DNA from: Rehmannia glutinosa
Lineage: Eukaryota; Streptophyta; Magnoliopsida; Lamiales; Orobanchaceae
DNA length: 64,000 bases
Reading direction: 5' to 3'
Assembly (NCBI GenBank): GCA_016081115.2
Contig: JABTTQ020003037.1
Coordinates: 1 to 64,000 of the forward strand
Shown here: positions 55,901 to 64,000 of the stretch, in pieces
How the letters are laid out: every line of letters begins with the position of its first letter
How positions within the stretch are numbered: position 1 is the stretch's first letter
Notes under the pieces: generated by a model
Told to the model about the DNA's origin: nothing
Database searches by the model: none
Seen by the model: only the letters and a program-made list of their open reading frames with translations
Made by a program: the position numbers and the translations under genes

Positions 55901-57130
55901 GTGGGTTCTCTATGTCTTTTGCTTGGGATTCTCTTCAGGGTAGAAATGCTCTTAACCTTCGTATGGTGCCATTTGGAACGATGCTCTTATTCCTACTATC
56001 TCTATTTTCCTTTCGCGCCTCCTTCGTAATCGTCTTCCTATGGATATCAAGCTTCGTGCACGTGGCACTTCCCTTGCCTCACGTTCTTAGGTGTTACGTG
56101 AACAATCCACATTCATCTCCTCAGTCGAATCTATCCCTCACATCTTTTTGATGAATGATCTTTATTCGATCCGTGTGGAATCACTTTCTTCATTGGTTTG
56201 ACACTACACTTCCACACACCACCGATATGATATTGTTCATTTCATTTTGGAGGAATCGCACACACGGATCACACGAGGCACTTGAGTTTCTTGGTTCCCC
56301 GCTTGATTTTATGGTTTTTCTGGGACGGAAAGGAATAGTGTCAAGCATCGACACATTCCTTTCTTGGCTTCTCACATTATTTGGCGGGTGGAGCGGTATC
56401 TCCGGATTCTTGTTTCGGTCGGCGCTTGAGCCTTCGGATTAGTCCGGATGCCTCCCTCGTGACTTTTTGCGGGGAATACTCGCCACGGGTTTCACGTAGG
56501 CTAGGTTGGTGATTTGGCGAGCCCTCGGTCTCCTCGGATCAGCGAACACGGATGGTTCGTTTGATCGAGACACCTTGATTCTTTGGCGGAGGGGGATTGA
56601 TTCGAGATCATTCGGGGCGGACTTATGTTGGCTTTTCATTGTTCTCTCCCAAAGCGGTGTCTAGCTTTCATCTTTGAGCTACTAGCTAGAGATGAGACTA
56701 TGGCATGCCCGTCAGTTTTCTCTTGATTTGGATCGAGTTGGGATTTTGTGTGATGGTCACCACGATCACTTCGTGGCCTTGGCTCTGGCAGTTCAAGACA
56801 CCCCGATTCGCATTCGGAACATCTTTGAGGACCTTGATTCGATTTCCCACATACACAGAGAGGGGAATCGACGGCGAGATCACCTAGCGAGTTGGGAGCC
56901 GCTACCCTTCGATCACATTGTTGATGAGGGCACGGCTTCTCACCACCTTCTTGCGCTCATTCGGATGGACCATTGGGATATCCGAGCTTGATTTTCATAG
57001 ATCATTGGTTCTCCTATTATTCTTTAGATTTCACTCTATGATAGTCTTTCTAGATATCGTAGTGATAGGTTATTTGTTCTTTGATTTTCCCCCCTTGACG
57101 GGCATGACATTGTATGATATTTTGATTATT
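52908..57130 (+). pseudogene. LINE ORF2: endonuclease, reverse transcriptase, zf-RVT (unit 1)
   Basis: Starts at ATG 52908 with IKFLTWNVRGIANPGSQRQL, typical of plant L1 ORF2. Endonuclease motifs: WLVSGDFNIFLHDHERIGS (~53310) and CSDHAPLLISCQF (~53550). The longest open frame is 53168-53827. RT: KAYDRVQWDFLYTTMIHMGF (~54630) and a catalytic DD in FDDVVIF (~54930; first Ala of FADD altered). zf-RVT region near 55880-56150 (GGFSMSFAWDSLQGRN). The C-terminal part to ~57130 is not readable. Single-base indels are very frequent. Confidence 0.85.
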
Positions 57131-57219
57131 TGATATACAGACGAGGATCACACTCAATCCCCCACCCCGGGGTGTTATTTTGCTAAAAAAATTAAAAAAA
57201 ACCAATGGCTCGATACCAC

Positions 57220-57665
57220 TGTTAGAAAATTACGGAATAGGAACAAAACCATGATAATAGTGATGCGAGTAAAATAAAGGTAAAATGACACGAATATTTT
57301 TCGTGGAAAACCCCAAATAAATTTGAGGTAAAAACTACGGGCATGTGTAGGAGCAATTCACTATAAAATAGGGATTACAACATCTTCTCTCTAAATACAA
57401 GGAGAAAAACTATCACTCTTTAAATGAGGAAATAACAAGACTAGATAGAATGCTTGGATGTTTGCTTCACTCGAATGGTTTCAAATGTTGAAATCTTATG
57501 CCTATTTATAGGCCAATTTTATCTGCCATCATTAATTGGTTTGCACACCAAATTTTCACCCAACCGTCTCAATAAATTAGGCAACAAAGTTGTTACCTAC
57601 AAAATTCTTCATCAGCTATATTCATGGTATAGCTTACAAAAGTGGACTTTATGTCCATCTTCACA
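57220..57665 (-). repeat. LTR 2 of copia 3 (5' LTR of the original insertion)
   Basis: 446 bp, very close to LTR 3 (60365-60810). On its left lies the primer-binding site (GGCTCGATACCAC on the plus strand, one T short of the canonical form) and, beyond that, the LINE poly(A) tail. Confidence 0.93.
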
Positions 57666-57685
57666 ATATATATATTCTATTTATC

Positions 57686-60340
57686 CATGATATCAGCTTA
57701 GCCACGGAGACTCCTAATGTAGTGATGAAGCTGGATATGGCTAAAGCTTATGATAGGGTGCAATGGGATTTCTTGTATACAACTATGATTCACATGGGCT
57801 TCCCCGTTCGGTGGATTGATATGGTTGGTAGCTGTATTGAGCAACTGCGGCTTTCTCGTTACTCAGTTAATGGTATCCCTTCCGGATATTTTCCTTCGAC
57901 TCGGGGACTACGGCAGGGGGATCCTCTATCTCCTGCCTTGTTTGTTCTGGCGGCGGAGTATTTATCCCGGGGATTGGATTCCATTATTAGACGACACCGG
58001 GATATGATTTATCGGACGCGACGGGGTTTTCGGTGACTCATTTGCTTTATCTTTGATGATGTTGTTATCTTCACTAGGCGTCGACGATGGCCTCGTCACG
58101 TTGAGGCACTTTCTCGAGCACTATTCTACTACTTACGGCCACCGTGTCGTCCGAAAGAGTAGATTCTTTTCGCCCCACGTTACATTGACGGCTTGGAGCA
58201 CATGGTTCATGAGTGACGAGGCTTTGTTCGCGATGACTTGTGATGACTTATTTGGGTGTCCCTTTGTTCAAGCGGGCGAATGATGAAAGAGCTTTTCCTC
58301 CCGGTGATTCAAAGGATGTTGGATAGAGTTGTTGTGTGGTCGATCGACATCTCTCCTTTGGTGGTAGGCTCGCTCTTATTCGAGCACCCTAATGGCCACC
58401 CCGTTGTATATTCTTGAGTCATGCGGCCGCCAAAGACGATTTCAGTTAGTTGGAGCAGATCATGGCTAGATTCTTCTGGGGATCCTATGCGGGATGAAGA
58501 AGAAGACTCATTGGATCGATTGGGATATTATCGCCATCCCTACTTCGAGGATGGGTGGGGTTGCGCCGACTTTCGGATATTCGACGCGCTTGATTTACAA
58601 GTTGTGGTGGAGGTTACGCCAGGGCCATTTGTTGTGGGCTCAATTCTTGATAAGCAATTACTATTATAATGGGCTTCGGTCTCCTTGTAGAGCCTCTGTA
58701 ACACATAATCATAGTCATCAGTGGAGGCGCTTGAGGCGGATTGGTATTCGAGACCATGAGCGGATTTTTTGGTCTATTGGCAGTGGTAGCCGTGTCAGTT
58801 TCTGGGATGATATTTGGTTTGGGCATAGGCCGCTTGCGGATCATTGTTTGGATCGGCTGTTGGGTCATATGACGGTTGATTGGTTCATTCGCGATGGTAT
58901 ATGGGATAGAGATAGATTGTATTAGGTCCTGGTCTCCAGATGTGGGCTTCCTGAGAGTCTCATTGAGGATATATCCGGGGTTCCGATTCTTCTGGGGTCA
59001 GAGAATATCATGCGGTGGATGTTTACCTCTCATGGTGCGTTCTCTATGTCTTCTGCTTGGGATTCTCTTCAGGGTAGAAATGCTCAGAACCTTCTATATG
59101 GTGCCATTTGGAACGATGCTCTTATTCCTACTATTTTTATTTTCCTTTGGCGCCTCCTTCGTAATCGTCTTCTGTGGATATCAAGCTTCAGGCATGTGGC
59201 ACTTCCTTGCCTCACGTTGCGGTGTTGCTTGAACAATCCACATTCATCTCCTCAGTCGAATCTATCCCTCACCTCTTTTTGATGAATGATATCTTGTTCA
59301 TCAGGTGTGGAATCACTTTCTTCATTGGTTTGACACTACACTTCCACACACCACTCGATATGATATTGTTCATTTCATTTTGGAGGAATCGCACAAACGG
59401 ATCACAAACGAGACACGTGAGTTTCTTGGTTCCCGCTTGATTTTATGGTTTATGCGGACGGAAAGTAATAGTGTCAAGCATCGACACATTCCTTTCTTGG
59501 CTTCTCACATTATTTGGCGGTGGAGCGGTATCTCTCGGATTCTTGTTTGGTCGACGTTTGAGCCCTTCGGATTAGTCCGGATGCCTCCCTCGTGACTTTT
59601 TTTGGGAATACTCCACCACGGGTTTCACGTAGGCCTAGGTTGGTGATTTGGCGAGTCCTCGGTCTCCTCGGATCGTCGAACACGGATGGTTCGTTTGATC
59701 GAGACACCTTGATTCTGGCGGAGGGGATTGATTCGAGATCATTCGAGCGCAGACTTATGTTGGCTTTTCATTGTTCTCTCCAGCGGTGTCTAGCTTTCAT
59801 CCGAGCTACTAGCGCTAGAGATGGGACTACGGCATGCCCCGTCGGTTTTCTCTTGATTTGGATCGAGTTGGGACGCTAGCGGCGGTGGTCACCACGATCA
59901 CACGTGGCCTTGGCTCTTGGCGGAGTTCAAGACACCCCGATTCGCATTCGGAACATCCGAGGACCTTGATGATTCGATTTCCCACATACACAGAGAGGGA
60001 ATCGACCGGCCAGATCACCTAGCAGAGTTGGAGCCGCTACCCCTTGATCACATTGTTGATGAGGGCACGACTTCTCACCACCTTCTTGCGCTCATTGGAT
60101 GGACCGGTGGGATATCCGAGCTTGATTTTCATAGATCATTGGTTCTCCTATTATTCTTTAGATTTCTCTCTATGATAGTCTTTCTAGATATCGTAGTGAT
60201 AGGTTATTTGTTCTTTGATTTTCCCCCGCCTTGACGGGCATGACATTGTATGATATTTTGATTATTTGATATACAGACAGGGGATCACACCTCAATCCCC
60301 CACCCCCGGGGTGTTATTTTGCTAAAAAAAATTAAAAAAA
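57686..60340 (+). pseudogene. Duplicated LINE ORF2 3' half (unit 2)
   Basis: Second copy of 54570-57196. RT segment KLDMAKAYDRVQWDFLYTTM (~57730) is intact here, as are LRQGDPLSPALFVLAAEYLS (~57907) and FDDVVIF (~58050). A zf-RVT-like region follows (FSMSSAWDSLQGRNAQNL, ~59045), ending in a poly(A) tail at ~60322-60340. Still broken by frameshifts, but in several places closer to a readable protein than unit 1. Confidence 0.85.
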
Positions 60341-60364
60341 AAAAACCAATGGCTCTGATACCAC

Positions 60365-60810
60365 TGTTAGAAAATTACGGACCGGAACAAAACCATGATA
60401 ATAGTGATGCGAGTAAAATAAAGGTAAAATGACACTAATATTTTTACGTGGAAAACCCCAAATAAATTTGAGGTAAAAACTACGGGCATGTGTAGGAGCA
60501 ATTCACTATAAAATAGGGATTACAACATCTTCTCTCTAAATACAAGGAGAAAAACTATCACTCTTTAAATGAGGAAATAACAAGACTAGATAGAATGTTT
60601 GTATGTTTGCTTCACTCGAATGGTTTCAAATGTTGAAATCTTATGCCTATTTATAGGCCAATTTTATCTGCCATCATTAATTGGTTTGCACACCAAATTT
60701 TCACCCAACCGTCTCAATAAATTAGGCAACAAAGTTGTTACCTACAAAATTCTTCATCAGCTATATTCATGGTATAGCTTACAAAAGTGGACTTTATGTC
60801 CATCTTCACA
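60365..60810 (-). repeat. LTR 3, duplicate of LTR 2
   Basis: 446 bp, again preceded by GGCTCTGATACCAC and LINE tail sequence and followed by ATATATATATTCTATTTATC. It arose with the 3.1-kb tandem duplication rather than by a separate insertion, because LINE 3' sequence flanks it in the same way. Confidence 0.92.
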
Positions 60811-60830
60811 ATATATATATTCTATTTATC

Positions 60831-61149
60831 TATAATTTTATTATTGTACCTTGAGTTTAAAACAATTGCAGTTTAATACTCCACTTTCTGATCATATCAA
60901 TTTTGGTACACATATTCTACTTTTTAATCACTTTCGCCACATTTCATCAAATGTTTATCACATCTTTTAAATTTTTTCAATGAAATTTTGTGAAAAAATT
61001 GTCACAACCAATCATAACCTTATCATCTATATCTTGAGATTCAATTTGGATCAAGTCGTTTCAATGTAATTGATGCTATTAAATTATGTAGATCACTCCT
61101 AAGCTACTCAAAGCTCGAGAAAGAAGTAACTCCTTAGTTGAAAATTGAC
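60831..61149. other. Right flank of the nest, no feature
   Basis: AT-rich genomic sequence continuing from the copia 3 target site. No gene recognised. Confidence 0.4.
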
Positions 61150-61345
61150 TTGCGACACTAACAAACAGTTAGAAGCAATGTTGTGAAACCCATATTGGAC
61201 TGGCTGGTTCGACTGGTTTAACTGGGAACCAACCACATGCTCTGTCTGATTGTGCAGTAAAACTGGATGGCTAAAAAATTATTGTCACCCGGTCAAAATT
61301 GAAAATAACCCACAAATTGGTGACCCCATTAACTTGGTTCAACCG
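61150..61345. repeat. CTGGTT/AACCGG-type dispersed repeat relic
   Basis: Contains GGCTGGTTCGACTGGTTTAA near 61200 and, inverted, GGTTCAACCGGGG near 61336, with GTCACCCGGTC between. This kind of CCGGTTCGACCGGTT palindromic repeat is common in plant genomes as ends of small DNA transposons. Ends and target duplication could not be fixed. Confidence 0.3.
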
Positions 61346-63240
61346 GGGAAAGAAAACTTTTTATCAGCAATTAAACTTGTTTTGTTTTAGTTCAAAAATT
61401 CTGTGTGTTGATCTTTTTAATCGAAACACAAATGTACATCTACTTTCTCCAAAGTTCCATTTTAGCTTTATAGTCTCAATTGGTATTTTGGTATGTTATG
61501 ATCATTTTCCAAAAAGAGTAACTCTTCTGGCCATTAAGTCGAGTATTTGCTCGATGCATATATATATCTTTGATGAGAGGAGCTTATCATCAATCTACTA
61601 TTGTCCAAATTGTTCACCTATCCCGATCTCCATTCGGTTCTTGACCGCATCGTTTTCTGATTGAGAGTAATTTTTTCAAGCTTTATTTTGTGATGAGTAT
61701 GAAAGAAATTGGAATTCTAGGACATAAACACCCATCAGGTTCAGCTTATTAAAAAAAAAAAAAATCCAAAGATTTTTAAAATTATTTGATCCGTCGGGCG
61801 CCAAGGTGTGGTGCCAACGCATAGGGCCCTTAATTTGTTTTTTATATATATTATATGTATATATGTTATATATATAGAATGAAGGTTGAAACTATGAACG
61901 AAAGAGTAACTTGGCTTAGCGACTACACTAGAATTTATTTGGTGCATGGTCTAGATATCAAATCCCAATAGAAGCAAATCAAAAAAATTTGAAGAATTTA
62001 AAGAGTCATCTATCTTTGAGCCCGCATTCTGTCATTTATATTTGCCAAATTCGTTTCTTTTTGTAAAATAAAAAATAGAATTGGAGAATTTAAAAATGCA
62101 AGAAGATCAATTTTTCATAGCTAATTTATTAATTTTTTTGTCTTTTTCTCTATGGTAAATCATGTTGAAAAAAACTCTCCTCCTTCTCTCCTATCCGTCT
62201 GTGTCGGTTTTTTTCTTCTTCCCCCATTCCTCCATTAGAGAGGATGAGGGAACCAACCTTTTTCCTCTCATTTTTCTTTTTCTTGTTGTTTGCTTTGTGT
62301 CTTTCTTCTTGGGAGTGTTTGTGTCTCTCTTTATGAGAGTTGTTGTCTCCCTCCATGGGAATTTTTGTTTCCCTTCTTGGGTCTTCTGTTTTTTTTTTCT
62401 GTTTGTTTTTTTTTCTTTCTTTGTCTTTCTTGGTTTTTCTGCTTTTGTTGATTGTTAGTATCAGATTTGGGTGTTTTGTATTTTTTAGGAGAATGATTGA
62501 AGCCGACTACATTTGGAAGCTGCAATAGGAATATGGATCTGAGTTAATGTGCACAAATGAAGTGTTCTGTTGAAAATCTGATCTTCTAGCCGGTTTTCGG
62601 AGTTTTAGTTGGGTGTTTGATGGAATGATGATCTGAAGTTGTTGTTCATGTCATGTTCTAGAGGATTTGTACTTAGGATGTTTACATCGGTCTTAGTGTG
62701 GTTGGTGAAAGGGCTTTCAAGTTGTGGATTTTGGCCTCTGTTTCAAGATCAAATTCATTTGTTTATTGTACTGTATCAGTTTCAATTGATAAAATATTTG
62801 TTTGACCTTGTTTTTGTTTTGTTTTTGTTGGAATTGTGTTGGATTGATATTAGGCTTTGATGCTATGTCATATTACAAAGTCCTTCACTGTTTTAGACCA
62901 TCTTTTCTGATGGATCTCTCGGGTTCTACTTGAAGGTTTTTGTTCTTGTTTCCAAGAGGATTCTTGGTCAGTTGACCACCCACTGTAAATTTTCTTTCTA
63001 GTTTAATGTTATGTTCTATTGTTTTGGAAAAGAAAAAACATGTTGAAAAATCTTTTCCGCAATTTATTTAATAAGACCGAAATGTTAAAGAAGGAGTATG
63101 ATATTTTTGTTATTACATATCTTATTTTTTATGTTAAATCAATGGAATTATTTTTGTAACATTAATATTATTTTTTGTAAATACAAGGGACTTTTTTTTT
63201 CTTCCCGCTCCAGGCTTCTCAAAACTATAGATGGTACAAT
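61346..63240. other. Intergenic, no gene recognised
   Basis: AT-rich, with a strongly pyrimidine-biased plus strand at 62130-62460. The T-rich frames there (62162-62458, 62340-62528) encode only Phe/Ser/Leu-rich strings and look like by-products of composition. The stretch 62500-63010 is T/G-rich and could be an untranslated or pseudogene remnant, but nothing was identified. Confidence 0.4.
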
Positions 63241-63339
63241 GATCGACCTAGTGGATAGAGTGACGAAGGTTTAATGATGCGGCACATGAAGAATACAAGA
63301 ATATCTATAAAACTACTTTCAATATCAACATGTATAGAG

Positions 63340-63679
63340 GATTGTCAAAGATAGTCCAATGTATGCTCTACAACCATCAAGTCATCATGCTGAAATGAAT
63401 GCAAGGACCTCCGGATCATCAGGAGTGCATACTGACTCGTCTAATCCAAATACAAATGATAATGTTGATTCCAAAGAAGCCTGATCTCATTCAATGATAC
63501 AAGAGGCAGCAAAGAGAAAAGGTAAAGAAAAAACGACACAAATTAAAGAAGCGAATCAAACTTTGCAACAATCACTATCACATTTGGAGGAATATAACAA
63601 AAATAAGAAAATGGAACAACTCATCAAAATACGTAAATTCCTCATCACAGACACACGAGGCTGGACAGAGGAACATTAA
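63340..63679 (+). pseudogene. Possible fragment of a NAM-associated/transposon-linked coding region
   Basis: The plus strand reads a Ser/Asn-rich stretch with SGVHTDSSNPNTND, a stop near 63483, then QEAAKRKGKEK, SHLEEYNKNKKMEQLIKIRK and TDTRGWTEEH to the stop at 63679. A basic AAKRKGK patch followed by a charged helix resembles the C-terminal 'NAM-associated' domain found in PIF/Harbinger-linked plant proteins. Only this short end is present. Assignment is from memory and weak. Confidence 0.3.
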
Positions 63680-64000
63680 TGTGCGAACCATCTGGCGATA
63701 TATGAGTAGTTAACAAAAAGCCTAAACATGTAGCAGATGCCTTTTTTTATAACTTAATGTTGTTTATAATTTCTGTTTCCATGCCATGTATTGTAGTATT
63801 TAGTTAATTTATCTTCTACTTTGCCAAATATTATGTTGTACAATTTCCTTTTAAATTTATAAAAATAAAATATCGATACTAAATTAGTTGTATTAGATAA
63901 TTGTCAAAATCTATAAATAAATTCAAGTAATTAAAGATATTAAATTAACTGTTAATTAATTGTCAATATGTGTAATCTATATAATATATAAAAGCAAGAT
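63680..64000. other. AT-rich window end, nothing recognised
   Basis: Very AT-rich sequence to the window edge, without a recognisable gene. Confidence 0.4.

Larger units (their letters stand above)
38016..57196 (+). mobile_element. L1-type LINE inserted in copia 3, itself interrupted by a hAT
   Basis: Begins after the 5' target duplication at 38015 and ends in a short poly(A) (CTAAAAAAATTAAAAAAA) before the 3' duplication. Without the hAT it is about 7 kb, a full-length size for plant L1 elements. ORF1 (38230-39834, continuing after 51952) has a zinc knuckle, and ORF2 (from 52908) has endonuclease, RT and zf-RVT domains. Both are broken by many small indels. Confidence 0.88.
33492..57665 (-). 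mobile_element. Ty1/copia retrotransposon 3 (host of the nested insertions)
   Basis: Minus-orientation element. 3' LTR 33492-33937, internal gag-pol 33938-38015, then a 19-kb LINE-based insertion, then the 5' LTR at 57220-57665. LTRs are 446 bp and end TG...CA. The 5-bp flanks are ATATA at 33487-33491 and at 57666-57670 (AT-rich, so modest evidence alone). In the minus strand a purine tract AAGTAGGAGAA adjoins the 3' LTR, and GTGGTATC(A)GAGCC (initiator-Met primer-binding site) adjoins the 5' LTR at ~57204-57219. Domain order and motifs are copia. The reading frame is broken in many places. Confidence 0.9.
54565..60830. repeat. 3.1-kb tandem duplication (LINE 3' half + copia leader + LTR)
   Basis: Unit 1 is about 54565-57680, unit 2 about 57681-60825. 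Both run from TTATCCATGATATCA through LINE RT to the 446-bp LTR and TATTCTATTTATC. At the junction, TTATC from the copia right flank merges with TTATC of the LINE, a 5-bp microhomology. The sequence after unit 2 (TATAATTTTATTATTG) is the true right flank of copia 3. Confidence 0.92.

Noticed and set aside
60365..60810. Independent solo LTR
   Set aside because: It carries the same primer-binding site and LINE tail on its left as LTR 2, so it is part of the tandem duplication.
62150..62528. Phe/Leu/Ser-rich plus-strand ORFs and Lys-rich minus-strand ORFs
   Set aside because: Low-complexity pyrimidine tract; no domain, and both strands open only because of composition.

Overview
The window is nuclear DNA of a flowering plant, most likely a eudicot. 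It holds only three recognisable host genes, all with plant-type structure or plant homologues. The rest is AT-rich intergenic DNA and intron sequence loaded with plant transposons: Ty1/copia and gypsy remnants, RTE and L1 LINEs, hAT, short Mutator-like MITEs and an endogenous pararetrovirus.

Layout. (1) 1-7186, minus strand: a TypA/BipA-family translational GTPase with an organellar presequence. Seven exons are visible; the 3' part lies outside the window. (2) 8813-25644, minus strand: an aldo-keto reductase of the auxin-induced PCNT115 type, five exons spread over about 17 kb. Its introns hold four MITEs, a nearly complete copia element with TSD, an RTE LINE, a gypsy gag remnant and two opposed copia 3' ends. 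(3) 25.6-31.1 kb: intergenic, with a 1.8-kb non-coding LTR element (27773-29596, TSD GGTTA), an AGTATTAGT-type degenerate repeat and a duplicated promoter-proximal segment. (4) 31288-31820, plus strand: a small conserved plant membrane protein. (5) 33.49-60.81 kb: a nest of at least five insertions. A minus-strand copia element carries an L1-type LINE in its 5' leader; the LINE carries a hAT transposon; the hAT carries a TIR element with a 10-bp TSD; and inside that sits a roughly genome-length minus-strand endogenous caulimovirid (about 43.7-51.3 kb). After the nest formed, about 3.1 kb (LINE 3' half plus LTR plus flank) was duplicated in tandem, giving a third LTR. (6) 60.8-64 kb: intergenic, with one possible transposon-derived coding fragment.

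All three host genes carry single-base deletions relative to their conserved reading frames, several in short G or A runs. The two copies of the 3.1-kb duplication also differ by many small indels. This points to uncorrected long-read consensus errors at least as much as to gene decay, so broken frames in this window should be read with caution.

The most interesting points are the datable five-layer nest, the genome-length pararetrovirus retaining a primer-binding site, an as-1-like/TATA promoter and a poly(A) signal while sitting between terminal inverted repeats of a DNA element, and a family of five ~260-310 bp MITEs, four with recognisable 9-bp target duplications.
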